From an uncultured Eubacteriales bacterium (GTDB lineage: Bacteria > Bacillota > Clostridia > Oscillospirales > Oscillospiraceae), in the NCBI GenBank assembly GCA_900545815.1, contig URAM01000002.1, positions 1 through 64,000 of the forward strand: DNA of 64,000 nucleotides, written 5' to 3'. The notes below the pieces were generated by a model. It ran no database searches. It was not told the origin of the DNA and saw nothing but the letters and a program-made list of their open reading frames with translations. Position numbers and translations under genes: made by a program. This document shows, piece by piece, positions 49,556 through 57,665 of the stretch (the stretch's first letter is position 1; each line of letters starts with the position of its first letter).

Positions 49556-49653
49556 GCGCTTTGCCAAAAGACCATTGCGAGATAGCATTTTTCCAACGCA
49601 TATGGTATAGTAATGAGATGAAGGAAAAACGATAGAACAAAAGGAGACAAAAC

Positions 49654-50535
49654 ATGAAAAAAGGAATCGCGGTTTTATTGGCCGCCCTCATGCTGGCCAG
49701 CGTCTGGCTGGTCGGCTGCGGCGAGCGCAGTCCGGAGGAGCTGTGGGCAACAGCCAAGGAGAACATCGTCACGGCCAAGAGCGTCCGTCTGCACATGACC
49801 ACGGATATGGCCTTCGACCTCCAGGGTGAGACCACTTCCATGACCATGAAGATGGAGGAAGCCTGCACTCAGGATCCCCTCAGTGCGGAAGTGACCATGA
49901 CCATGGACATGGGCAGCCTGGGCAAGATGGACACCACCATGTACCTGGTGCAGGAGGGCAAGGAGTACGTCAGCTACACGAAGGTGTCCGGCGGCATCCT
50001 GGGCGACGAGGACGTCGGCTGGAGTCGGTCCACCATCGACGTGACCGACCTGAAGCAGTACAACGCCATGGACAACGCCAAGCTCTACCTGGATGTGCTG
50101 AACAGCTTCCAGTCCGCCGGGAAGGAGGCCATCGGCTCCTACAACACCATCCGCTATGACGGCAAGGTCACCGGCCAGGACATCAGCAAGATGCTGGATA
50201 CCCTGGGGGACAACGTGTCCTCTATGCTCTCCACCGCCGACGCCAGCACCATGGCCGACCTGTTCAGCCAGCTGGACGGCATCCCCATGTCCGTGTGGAT
50301 TGACCAAAAAACCGCCCTGCCGGTGCGGTACGAGATGGATCTATCCGGCATGGTCAACCAGCTGATGCGCACGATGATCAACGCCCTGAGCAACCTGAGC
50401 AGCGAAGCGGTGGACTTCCAGGTGAGCAAGGCCAGAGTGACGGTCGAATGCAGTGACTACAACGCTGTCGCCCCCATCACCGTGCCTCAGGAAGTGTTGG
50501 ACGCCGCCACCAGCAAAAGCGCAGATGCGGCCTAA
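49654..50535 (+). CDS. DUF6612-like lipoprotein
   Basis: The protein (293 residues) is a lipoprotein (LVGC lipobox, C22). The rest is a beta-rich domain with repeated MTTDM/TMTMDMG-type strands, resembling the LolA/LppX-like fold of DUF6612 proteins; that recognition is from pattern memory. Such proteins may bind a lipid or sense the envelope, but function is not established. The start follows AAAGGAGACAAAAC. Monocistronic, with a strong terminator after it. Confidence 0.65.
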   Translation: MKKGIAVLLAALMLASVWLVGCGERSPEELWATAKENIVTAKSVRLHMTTDMAFDLQGETTSMTMKMEEACTQDPLSAEVTMTMDMGSLGKMDTTMYLVQEGKEYVSYTKVSGGILGDEDVGWSRSTIDVTDLKQYNAMDNAKLYLDVLNSFQSAGKEAIGSYNTIRYDGKVTGQDISKMLDTLGDNVSSMLSTADASTMADLFSQLDGIPMSVWIDQKTALPVRYEMDLSGMVNQLMRTMINALSNLSSEAVDFQVSKARVTVECSDYNAVAPITVPQEVLDAATSKSADAA

Positions 50536-50550
50536 CCAATTTTGATAGGA

Positions 50551-50584
50551 AAACTGCCTCGGAATCTTCCGAGGCAGTTTTTTG
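50551..50584. terminator. Bidirectional terminator
   Basis: AACTGCCTCGGAA-TC-TTCCGAGGCAGTT followed by TTTT, between the lipoprotein and pepF genes. Confidence 0.9.
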
Positions 50585-50638
50585 TGGAAAGCAAGCGCTA
50601 TCTAAGACCGTGGAAGTACCCGAAAAGCGCACGCACCA

Positions 50639-50697
50639 AAGGCTCCTCCATTTATGGAGGGAGCTGTCGCCGCAAGGCGACTGAGGGAGGAGCAGGT
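50639..50697. repeat. Palindrome-rich intergenic repeat
   Basis: CTCCTCCATTTATGGAGGGAG and GTCGCCGCAAGGCGAC hairpins, then GAGGGAGGAG, which can pair back to CTCCTCC. This resembles dispersed palindromic repeats of Oscillospiraceae genomes. No second copy was found in this window. Confidence 0.6.
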
Positions 50698-50716
50698 GTT
50701 TCCTGTTATGCTCCTC

Positions 50717-52513
50717 TTATTCCGCCAACAGCTCATCCAACTGGTCGATGAGCTGGTCAAACAGCTCCAGCGCCTGGTGGATGGGAGCCGGAGTGGACAG
50801 ATCCACGCCCGCCAGCTTCAGCAGCTCGATGGGCGGCATGGAGCAGCCGCCGGACAGGAACTTGAAATAATCGTCCACAGCAGGCTGGCCTTCCTTCAGG
50901 ATGCGGCGGCTGATGGCAATGGCGGCGGCGTAGCCGGTGGCGTACTGATAGACGTAGTAGTTGTAGTAGAAGTGGGGGATGCGCGCCCACTCCAGGGCAA
51001 TCTGGTCATCCACCACGATGTCCTTGCCAAAGTAGTCCTCATTGAGCTTCCGATAGATCTCACAGCACCGGTCGGCGGTGATGCCCTGTCCCTGCTGTGC
51101 CAGCTCATTGATCTGCAACTCGAATTCCGCAAACATGGTCTGACGATACAGGGTGGTGCGGAACTGTTCCAGGAAGTAGTTGATGAGATAAGCCTTTTCC
51201 CGCTTGTCGGTGGTGTGGTTGAGCAGGTATTCCATCAGCAGGGCTTCATTACAGGTGGAAGCCACCTCGGCTACAAAGATGACGTAATCGGAATAGACCA
51301 CCGGCTGGTTCACATTGGACATTTCAGAGTGCATAGCGTGCCCCATCTCGTGTGCCAGGGTGAATACATCGTTGAGGGTGCCCTGGAAGTTGAGCAGCAC
51401 AAAGGGGTGGGGGCGAGCGCCGGAGCTGTAAGCGCCAGAGCGCTTGCCCACGTTCTCGTACACGTCGATCCACCGGCCTTCAAAGCCCGCCCGCAGACCG
51501 TTCAGATAATTCTCGCTCAAAGGCGCCAGCGCCTTGAGCACCAGCTCCTTGGCTTCCGCAAAGGTGAACTTCATCTCCACATCCCCCACCATATTGGCGT
51601 ACAGGTCGTAGAAATGCAGCTCCTCCACCCCCAGCAGCTTCTTGCGCAGGCTGGTGTACCGGTGCAGCTTGGGCAGATTCTCCCGCACTGCGTCGATTAG
51701 GCTGTGATAGACGCTCTCCGGCACCTCCGTCCGATCCAGGGCAGCGGCCAGGGCGGAGGGATAGTTCCGTGCCTGGGCGAAGAACCACAGTTGTTTGGCC
51801 TGGGCGGCCAGCGTGGCGGCCAGGGTGTTCTTGTGGCGCTCGTAGACCCCGTACAGGGACTCGAAAGCGGATTTGCGCAGGGTGCGATCGGCGCCGTACA
51901 TCATGGGGATATAGGAACCGTGGGTCACATGGTGCGCCGCCCCCTGGGCGTCAATGGCGTCAGGGAAGGTCAGGTCGGCGTCATTGAGCATGGAGAAGAT
52001 ATTGTCGGGATTGTCAGACAGCTCCCCAGCCATGGCCAGCAGCCGTTCCTCCGCCGGAGAGAGGATGTGGGCACGGCGGCGGCGGATCTCATCCAGGTGA
52101 CGGCGATAGCCCTCCAGCGCCGGAACATCCTGATAAAACTGTTCCAGCTTCTCGTCCGAGATGGCCAAGATCTCATTGGTCTCAAAGGCGGTGGCGGTGT
52201 TGAGCTGGGTCATGAAGTTGGTCAGCTGGGCGCACATCTCCTGGGGCTTGGCGGCACGGGTGTCCTCGTCCGCCCGCCGGAAGGCATAGACCGCCAGCCG
52301 CTCGAAGATACGGCTCATCTCATCTCCCAGTTGCAGCCAGTTGTAGAGCAGCTGTGCGCTCTCCCCCAGGCGACCCTGGTAGCCCTTGACATAGTTCAAA
52401 TAATCCTGGTTCCACTGAAAATCTTCCTGCCATTCGGCATCGCTGCCATACAGGTCGGTCAGCGCCCAAGTATCGGCGAAATTCACATCTTTGCGTTCGG
52501 GAATCGACATCAT
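50717..52513 (-). CDS. pepF: Oligoendopeptidase F
   Basis: This cytoplasmic M3-family zinc metallopeptidase cleaves oligopeptides. The 598-residue protein has the HExxH site in TLAHEMGHAMHSEMSN, the third ligand region NEALLMEYLL, and the C-terminal FYYNYYVYQYATGYAAA typical of PepF. The start at 52513 is followed by MSIPERKDV; the ribosome site is GGAGGACGAATG. Monocistronic, ending at the bidirectional terminator with a repeat between. Confidence 0.95.
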   Translation of the reverse strand: MMSIPERKDVNFADTWALTDLYGSDAEWQEDFQWNQDYLNYVKGYQGRLGESAQLLYNWLQLGDEMSRIFERLAVYAFRRADEDTRAAKPQEMCAQLTNFMTQLNTATAFETNEILAISDEKLEQFYQDVPALEGYRRHLDEIRRRRAHILSPAEERLLAMAGELSDNPDNIFSMLNDADLTFPDAIDAQGAAHHVTHGSYIPMMYGADRTLRKSAFESLYGVYERHKNTLAATLAAQAKQLWFFAQARNYPSALAAALDRTEVPESVYHSLIDAVRENLPKLHRYTSLRKKLLGVEELHFYDLYANMVGDVEMKFTFAEAKELVLKALAPLSENYLNGLRAGFEGRWIDVYENVGKRSGAYSSGARPHPFVLLNFQGTLNDVFTLAHEMGHAMHSEMSNVNQPVVYSDYVIFVAEVASTCNEALLMEYLLNHTTDKREKAYLINYFLEQFRTTLYRQTMFAEFELQINELAQQGQGITADRCCEIYRKLNEDYFGKDIVVDDQIALEWARIPHFYYNYYVYQYATGYAAAIAISRRILKEGQPAVDDYFKFLSGGCSMPPIELLKLAGVDLSTPAPIHQALELFDQLIDQLDELLAE

Positions 52514-52683
52514 TCGTCCTCCTTGTTTGATATTGGTTCTATTATAGCATTGCGCGGGGGAGAAATCACCATCGAAGTCGCACTTCTAAACGGAATTCAA
52601 ACCGCTTTGCGTCCACCGTTTCGGGAGAACCCCCGGGCAGGTTGGCATAACTGCCCTTCCCTATACTCCTACCCGAACCGTCC

Positions 52684-52750
52684 CTCCGCCTGTTGACAGG
52701 CGGAGCCTACGCTAAAAACCTGCCCCCGGCAGGTTTTCTTAACGCTGCGG
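52684..52750 (+). repeat. Palindromic element, 45-bp core family (copy 1)
   Basis: The hairpin CTCCGCCTGT/ACAGGCGGAG (52684-52705) is followed by the 45-base core at 52706-52750, running from CCTACGCTAAAAA to AACGCTGCGG with an inner CCTGCC/GGCAGG stem. It lies just downstream of the S24-type regulator gene. Confidence 0.85.
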
Positions 52751-52800
52751 GGTTTCCCCTCCGACATTGCAGGCATTTTGTTGTATGCACAACTTCCCGC

Positions 52801-53427
52801 TCAAAACCGCCGCGTCAAGCCCACAGCCACCCCCAGCACCTGGGCGCTGCCGCTGCAAAACTGCTCCGCCGCCACCAATTCCGGCGGCAGCCCCGCTCCG
52901 GCTGGCTGGAGGATGACCCACTCCCCCTGCTGGTAGTACCACCGCAGAACAGCCGGACGGCTGGCGAAGGCCACCAGGGCGATCTGCCCGCTGCGGGCGC
53001 TGCTCTGCCGGCGGATGAGCACCTGGTCACCAGGCAGGATCCCCGCATCCTCCATGCCGGACTCCGTGACCCGCAGGTAGAAATGTCCTTCCGCACTGGG
53101 CAGGTCGGCAGGAGCATAGCCCTCCGGCGGCTGGGTATCCAAGGGCTCTATGCCGGAAAGCAGACGATATACCGGCACCTGTCCCGCTTTTTCCGGCGCA
53201 CGCTCCCGCTGGCGCGGTACATCGTACCCTTGGAGCCACAGGGGGTCTACCCCCAATTTCATGGCCAGTTCCGCCACCACTTGGCCTTTGGGATCCCGTT
53301 GTCCTAAGACATAACGATTTAAGGTTTGGGGGCGCATTCCCACATACTGCCCCAATTCCTCGTAATTCCACTTCCGTTCCTCCATCAACTGGCGCAGCCG
53401 CTGACCCAATTCCATGATTTTTTCCAT
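52801..53427 (-). CDS. XRE/S24-type repressor without visible autocleavage residues
   Basis: The protein (208 residues) has an N-terminal helix-turn-helix (about 4-65: WNYEELGQYVGMRPQTLNRYV) and a C-terminal LexA/S24-like domain (about 80-205: VTESGMEDAGILPGDQVLIRRQ). In cleavable members the motif reads GDSM and a lysine follows later; here ESGM lacks the serine at that place and the lysine strand reads AVLRWYY. It is therefore probably a stable repressor. The start at ATG 53427 follows GGGGTGA. The upstream region carries matching operators over two divergent promoters. Confidence 0.8.
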   Translation of the reverse strand: MEKIMELGQRLRQLMEERKWNYEELGQYVGMRPQTLNRYVLGQRDPKGQVVAELAMKLGVDPLWLQGYDVPRQRERAPEKAGQVPVYRLLSGIEPLDTQPPEGYAPADLPSAEGHFYLRVTESGMEDAGILPGDQVLIRRQSSARSGQIALVAFASRPAVLRWYYQQGEWVILQPAGAGLPPELVAAEQFCSGSAQVLGVAVGLTRRF

Positions 53428-53474
53428 TTTCTCACCCCGCATAGTCCCATTATTGTAACCATTCGGTTCTCATT

Positions 53475-53548
53475 GTATCACCAGACGGTATTTTTTGCAA
53501 GAATTCCCCTTTTCGGCTCTTGACGTTTTCTCTGTCTGGTGATAATAT
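53475..53548. promoter_or_regulatory. Divergent promoters with matching operators
   Basis: Minus: TTGCAA, 17-bp spacer, TACAAT, with GTCTGGTGATA (53486-53476) running into the -10, for the S24 repressor gene. Plus: TTGACG (53520-53525), 17-bp spacer, TAATAT (53543-53548), with GTCTGGTGATA (53534-53544) in the same relative place. A third, weaker site ATCTGGTGAAAT is at 53606-53617. The layout suggests autoregulation and control of a second, plus-strand transcript. Confidence 0.7.
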
Positions 53549-53554
53549 ACACAC

Positions 53555-53724
53555 TGTCAACGGAATTTCTTCCAAATTGCGGCATAATCAAACAGATTTA
53601 TCTCCATCTGGTGAAATCCGTTTTCTTCCACTTTTTCCTCTCCCCGCCGGGATGGCTACAGGGAACAGGCGGAAATGGAAGGGCGAAAAAATAAAAAAAA
53701 CGACATCGTTTCCGATGTCGTTTT
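53555..53724 (+). ncRNA. Possible short regulated transcript
   Basis: The plus-strand promoter at 53520-53548 would make an RNA of about 170 bases ending at the hairpin 53697-53724, before the tRNA genes on the other strand. No convincing coding frame lies in it. It carries the third operator-like site and may be an sRNA or a remnant. Confidence 0.3.
53697..53724. terminator. tRNA-operon terminator
   Basis: AAAACGACATCG-TTTC-CGATGTCGTTTT; on the minus strand followed by TTTTTTTT. Confidence 0.9.
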
Positions 53725-53809
53725 GGTGGAGGATTGTGGATTCGAACCACAGTAGGCGGTCGCCAACAGATTTACAGTCTGCCCCCTTTAGCCACTTGGG
53801 TAATCCTCC
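53724..53809 (-). tRNA. tRNA-Tyr (anticodon GTA)
   Basis: The 86-base minus-strand gene has acceptor GGAGGAT/ATCCTCC, the long variable arm of type II tRNAs, GTA in the loop CTGTAAA, TTCGAAT in the T arm, and an encoded CCA. It follows tRNA-Thr in the same transcript. Confidence 0.96.
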
Positions 53810-53847
53810 CTATGAAATTGTGTCTTGGGAACGGTCATCCAGCAAGA

Positions 53848-53923
53848 TGGAGCTGGTGGACGGACTCGAACCCCCGACCTGCTGATTACAAATCAGCTGC
53901 TCTACCAACTGAGCTACACCAGC
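53848..53923 (-). tRNA. tRNA-Thr (anticodon TGT)
   Basis: The 76-base minus-strand gene has acceptor GCTGGTG/CACCAGC, D arm TAGCTCAGTTGG, anticodon loop TTTGTAA (TGT), T arm GGTTCGAGTCC, and an encoded CCA. Confidence 0.96.
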
Positions 53924-53963
53924 GCGTGTGCCCAACTGGGCGGCTGCTCGATTCAGCTTGTTC

Positions 53964-53992
53964 ATCATACCAAACCGGTCGACCAATGTCAA
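53964..53992 (-). promoter_or_regulatory. tRNA-Thr/Tyr promoter
   Basis: TTGACA (53992-53987), 17-bp spacer, TATGAT (53969-53964) on the minus strand. Confidence 0.9.
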
Positions 53993-54055
53993 GAGCTTTT
54001 TTGCATTTTTTCGGACATTTTTTCTTTTCAACCCTTTGGGAAAGGAGGCAATGCC

Positions 54056-54265
54056 ATGGCCTGCCCACTCCGCCCTCTGGATGCCCAGCAGATCCCGCCC
54101 GTTTGCGTCTGCTGCCGCTGTGGGGACGAATTGTATGAGACAGAGGAATGTTACCTGATTGATGAGGAAGTCATCTGCCCCAACTGTCTGCCAGACGTTG
54201 TTCGGGAGGAATACGCTCCGTGCCGGATGACCGTTGGGGAGCTGCGCTGCCCGCCGGAGGATTGA
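54056..54265 (+). CDS. Small zinc-ribbon protein
   Basis: The 69-residue protein has cysteine pairs CVCCRCGDEL and CPNCLPD, consistent with one zinc ribbon, plus two further cysteines near the ends. The start at ATG 54056 lies seven bases after AAAGGAGG; upstream frame would read through the tRNA-Thr gene and is rejected. It precedes the sigma-like gene by about 50 bases and probably shares its transcript. Function unknown; similar small proteins occur in phage-related and accessory regions of Firmicutes. Confidence 0.65.
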   Translation: MACPLRPLDAQQIPPVCVCCRCGDELYETEECYLIDEEVICPNCLPDVVREEYAPCRMTVGELRCPPED

Positions 54266-54314
54266 GCGGACGATGGGACAGAAATCAGGGATCTATAGAG
54301 GAGGAATTTTTCGT

Positions 54315-54683
54315 ATGACCAAGACCAACGAAGCTGGGAAAGCCGCAAAAACCAACAACCGAAGAACCGGCGTCCGTTACCGCCGCAGCGCCGTGTATGT
54401 AAAGGAGCTGACCCCTTACATCGAAGCCCTGAGCGACCCCCAGCGGGAGTTTTTGATGCATCGAGTGCAGCGGATCATCATACGGGCGATGCGCCAGGAC
54501 GTGACCTATCGGGAGGCGGAGTGCCTGGAACTGTACTTCGTGCAAGGATATACCTATGAGCAGATCAGCCAGAGCCTGCACATCAACGTGTCCACCATTT
54601 GCCGGAATATCCAGCGGGGAGAGCAGAAAATGAATCGGGTGCTGGAATTCGCCCGCGCGCTGTTGGGAGATCAGGCGGCGTGA
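54315..54683 (+). CDS. Sigma-70 region 4-like protein
   Basis: The 122-residue protein has a basic N-terminus (KTNNRRTGVRYRRS) and a helix-turn-helix of the sigma region-4 type near the C-terminus (LYFVQGYTYEQISQSLHI, STICRNIQRGEQKM). It lacks a clear region 2, so it may be a phage-type regulator rather than a full sigma factor. The start at ATG 54315 follows AGAGGAGG at ten bases. It lies after the zinc-ribbon gene and ends at a terminator. Target unknown. Confidence 0.7.
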   Translation: MTKTNEAGKAAKTNNRRTGVRYRRSAVYVKELTPYIEALSDPQREFLMHRVQRIIIRAMRQDVTYREAECLELYFVQGYTYEQISQSLHINVSTICRNIQRGEQKMNRVLEFARALLGDQAA

Positions 54684-54710
54684 TATTGACGCAACGATAG
54701 CGTACAGTGA

Positions 54711-54744
54711 AGGGAGAACCCCCGGCGAGGGTTCTCCCTCTTTT
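54711..54744 (+). terminator. Terminator of the zinc-ribbon/sigma-like unit
   Basis: AGGGAGAACC...GGTTCTCCCT followed by CTTTTC. Confidence 0.85.
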
Positions 54745-54778
54745 CGTCTGCGACGAAAATTCACCCTTGCAAATTAGC

Positions 54779-54817
54779 AAGAACCAACGCACCATGCCTG
54801 TGAAACAGGCATGGCCT
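54779..54817 (-). repeat. Partial palindromic element (ATGCCTGT hairpin)
   Basis: AAGAACCAACGCACCATGCCTGTGAAACAGGCATGGCC repeats the flank and hairpin of the element near 12632-12670 with few changes, but no 45-bp core follows. It lies just past the tmcAL stop. Confidence 0.7.
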
Positions 54818-54827
54818 CCATCACCAA

Positions 54828-56024
54828 CTACTTCACCACCACCGGCCCCATCTTCCACTCGTTCTGCGCCCGCCCCACTTCCGGCAGGCACATCCCCCAC
54901 AGCAGCTCCGCTCTGGCGTCAATGGCGAACTGTTCCTGACACCGAACGTCCCACCGCTTCACCTGGGCGGGTTTGGTCAGCACCGGCAGCCGTTCCAGCC
55001 CCTTGGCCTGCTTCAACACGGCCTTGCCGTCCTGTCCCAGCCCCAGCACCCGCACATAGGGCACGCCCGCTGCCCACTGCGTCTGCCTGGTCAGACCCAG
55101 GTAAGCCCACAGGGTCAACCGGCGTATCCTGGCGTGGGCGTAGCGCTTGCTCTTTACCGTGTCCCAAAACTGTTCCAAGGTGGTGCTCTCGGCAGCAGCA
55201 CGGCACAGCCGGTGCTCCAGCCCTTCCCCGCAGTCGGGCAGCGCCCGCCAGTCCTCCGGCGTCATCCGGCGCAGGAGGGTCAAGATGCCCCTGGCGTTGT
55301 ACGTCAGCGCCGCCGGCGTCTGCCCACGCAGCACCGCCGCCGCCGGTTCCGGCATCTGAGCACAGGCACGCTCCAACTCCCCCGCCAGCAGCCACTGCCG
55401 AAGCTGAGACGCTGACGCAAACCCCCGACGCACTCCGGCGGCATTGTGCGCCGCCCCCACCCGTGGGACGGTCAGGGCGCGCATCTCCGGCGCTAAGGTC
55501 TGGATGGCACGCAAATATTCGATGCCCAACAGGTTGTTGGGACGGGTCAGGTACTCCGCCGTCTCCGTCCCCACCAGCGTCTCCAACGCCTTTTGACGGG
55601 CACTGGCAAAGGGCAAGCCCTGCTGCAAGTAAGGCCGAAGGGCGTCCGGAAAGGCGGCGCTGTCCAGCGCCTGCGCCACGATCTGCAAGGCGGTCAGGTC
55701 ACCGCTCTCGCTGCCGAAGGCCAGGTGGGTGACCCCCAGGGCGTGGAGGATTTGGACGCCCCCACGGGCGAAGGACTCAGCCGAGGACACCGCCCACTGG
55801 ACGGGCAATTCCACCACCAGATCCGCACCGCACCGCAGCGCCATCTCCGCCCGAGCATACTTGCTGACGATGGCCGCCTCCCCCCGTTGGGTGAAGGGGC
55901 CGCTCATGGCACAGACCACCGGCGCACCAGGCAGGGCGGCCTTGGCCTGGGCGATGAGATGGGCGTGTCCCCGATGGAAGGGGTCAAATTCTGCGATGAT
56001 TCCGATGCAAGTTCTCTCCTCCAT
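54828..56024 (-). CDS. tmcAL: tRNA(Met) cytidine acetate ligase (TmcAL/YlbM)
   Basis: The nucleotidyltransferase-type ligase acetylates cytidine 34 of elongator tRNA-Met using acetate and ATP. The 398-residue protein has the HxGH-type motif in AEFDPFHRGHAHLI and the family stretches RPNNLLGIEYLRAI and RRLTLWAYLGL. The start at ATG 56024 follows CAGGAGG; a longer upstream frame lacks a ribosome site. It is divergent from ackA, an acetate enzyme, which may be coincidence. Confidence 0.9.
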   Translation of the reverse strand: MEERTCIGIIAEFDPFHRGHAHLIAQAKAALPGAPVVCAMSGPFTQRGEAAIVSKYARAEMALRCGADLVVELPVQWAVSSAESFARGGVQILHALGVTHLAFGSESGDLTALQIVAQALDSAAFPDALRPYLQQGLPFASARQKALETLVGTETAEYLTRPNNLLGIEYLRAIQTLAPEMRALTVPRVGAAHNAAGVRRGFASASQLRQWLLAGELERACAQMPEPAAAVLRGQTPAALTYNARGILTLLRRMTPEDWRALPDCGEGLEHRLCRAAAESTTLEQFWDTVKSKRYAHARIRRLTLWAYLGLTRQTQWAAGVPYVRVLGLGQDGKAVLKQAKGLERLPVLTKPAQVKRWDVRCQEQFAIDARAELLWGMCLPEVGRAQNEWKMGPVVVK

Positions 56025-56101
56025 AGCCGCTTCCTCCTGGCTTATCAGCATTCTTCCTGAAAATTCACAGGGAATTCCGTACATTTCTACGAAAAAAATG
56101 A

Positions 56102-56130
56102 TTGTTCTTCCTTGCTGTTCGTACTATAAT
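56102..56130 (+). promoter_or_regulatory. ackA promoter
   Basis: TTGTTC (56102-56107), 17-bp spacer, TATAAT (56125-56130). Confidence 0.75.
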
Positions 56131-56219
56131 AAGACTGTACGCCTATTTACATACTACATGACAGCGCGCCGCGCTGCAAGCAGTAAGAAGATCATAAGAT
56201 GAAAAAGGAGATATTCACT

Positions 56220-57425
56220 ATGAATGTTCTGGTTATCAACGCAGGCAGCTCCTCCCTGAAGTATCAGCTGCTGGATCCCGCTACTGGCGACCTGCTGGCC
56301 AAGGGCCTGTGCGAACGGATCGGCATTGACGGCAAGTTCACCTACAAGCCCCAGGTGGACGGCAAGCAGAAGCTGGACGCCATTGATGTGGCTATGCCCA
56401 CCCATTCCGAAGCCATCCAGGCTGTCCTGAACGCCCTGGTCGATCCGGAAAACGGCGTCATCGCCTCCATGAGCGAGATCGACGCTGTCGGCCACCGTGT
56501 GGTTCATGGCGGCGAAGCATTCTCCTCCTCCGTCCTCATCACCGATGAAGTCATGAAGGCCATCGAAGGCTGCAACCCCCTGGCTCCCCTGCACAACCCT
56601 GCCAACATCATCGGCATCAACGCCTGCAAGGCCGCTCTGGGCGACAGCGTTCCCCAGGTCGCTGTGTTCGACACTGCGTTCCACCAGACCATGCCTCCTG
56701 TGGCATACACCTATCCCATCCCCTACGAATACTACAAGAACGATAAGATCCGCCGCTATGGCTTCCACGGCACCTCTCATCGTTTCGTCTCCGCTCGTGC
56801 TGCCGCTATGCTGGGCAAGGACATCGCTGACCTGAAGATCATCACCTGCCATCTGGGCAACGGCTCCTCCGTGGCAGCCATCAAGGGCGGCAAGTGCATT
56901 GACACTTCCATGGGTCTGACTCCCCTGGCTGGCCTGCCCATGGGCACCCGTGCCGGCGATATGGACGCAGGCGTGATGGAATTTATCATGAACAAGTACA
57001 ACCTGGACATCAACCAGATGATGACCATTCTGAACAAGAAGTCTGGCGTCTTGGGCATCTCCGAAGTCTCCTCCGACTTCCGTGACCTGGACACTGCTGC
57101 CGAAGCAGGCAACCAGCAGGCACAGCTTGCCAAGGATGTGTTCGTCTATGACGTGAAGAAGTACATCGGCGCATACGCAGCTGCTATGGGCGGCGTGGAC
57201 GCAGTCGTTTTCACCGCCGGTGTGGGCGAAAACTCCGCTTCCCTGCGTGCTGAAATGGTAGACGGTCTGGAATACATGGGCATCAAGATGGATCTGGCCA
57301 AGAACGACTTCCGCGGCGAAGAACGGGACGTCACTGCCGAAGGCGCCACCGTCAAGGTTCTGGTCATCCCCACCAACGAAGAACTGATGATCGCAATGGA
57401 TACCGCCGAGATCGTCAAGGGCTGA
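56220..57425 (+). CDS. ackA: Acetate kinase
   Basis: AckA makes ATP and acetate from acetyl-phosphate and ADP. The 401-residue protein has NAGSSSLKYQL at the N-terminus, AVGHRVVHGG, the adenosine-binding CHLGNGSSVAA and the catalytic segment GFHGTSHRFVS. The start at ATG 56220 follows AAAAAGGAG; an in-frame ATG at 56199 sits on that ribosome site. Codon use (GCT, CGT, AAG) indicates high expression. No pta is adjacent. The last 30 bases recur at 57542-57571 after a palindromic element. Confidence 0.97.
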   Translation: MNVLVINAGSSSLKYQLLDPATGDLLAKGLCERIGIDGKFTYKPQVDGKQKLDAIDVAMPTHSEAIQAVLNALVDPENGVIASMSEIDAVGHRVVHGGEAFSSSVLITDEVMKAIEGCNPLAPLHNPANIIGINACKAALGDSVPQVAVFDTAFHQTMPPVAYTYPIPYEYYKNDKIRRYGFHGTSHRFVSARAAAMLGKDIADLKIITCHLGNGSSVAAIKGGKCIDTSMGLTPLAGLPMGTRAGDMDAGVMEFIMNKYNLDINQMMTILNKKSGVLGISEVSSDFRDLDTAAEAGNQQAQLAKDVFVYDVKKYIGAYAAAMGGVDAVVFTAGVGENSASLRAEMVDGLEYMGIKMDLAKNDFRGEERDVTAEGATVKVLVIPTNEELMIAMDTAEIVKG

Positions 57426-57571
57426 TCGCCCTGGCCGATCCGTCCACCGTGGTCACTTTCTTCCTAGGTTTCCGCTCCCCGTTAAGACGGGGAGCGCCTA
57501 CGCTAAAAAACTGCCCCCGGCAGTTTTTCTAAACGCTGCGGTGGACACTGCCGAGATCGTCAAGGGCTGAT
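57397..57571 (+). repeat. Palindromic element (copy 3) flanked by duplicated ackA 3' end
   Basis: Bases 57397-57426, the ackA end with its stop, recur at 57542-57571 with two mismatches (offset 145). Between them lie a hairpin CGCTCCCCGT/ACGGGGAGCG (57473-57496) and the 45-base core at 57497-57541. The second copy encodes the same last residues and stop but has no gene upstream, so it looks like a target duplication. Confidence 0.85.
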
Positions 57572-57665
57572 TGTAATTTAACATCAAAACAACAAAGAAA
57601 GTCCTCTCCGTGGGACTTTCTTTTCTTTTCCCTCAAACAGCAGTCAGATTTGCTTCTCTCTCGGA

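Noticed and set aside
53520..53885. Open frame of 121 codons beginning at the plus-strand promoter
   Set aside because: It uses TTG of the -35 as start and reads through the terminator and the antisense strand of tRNA-Tyr.
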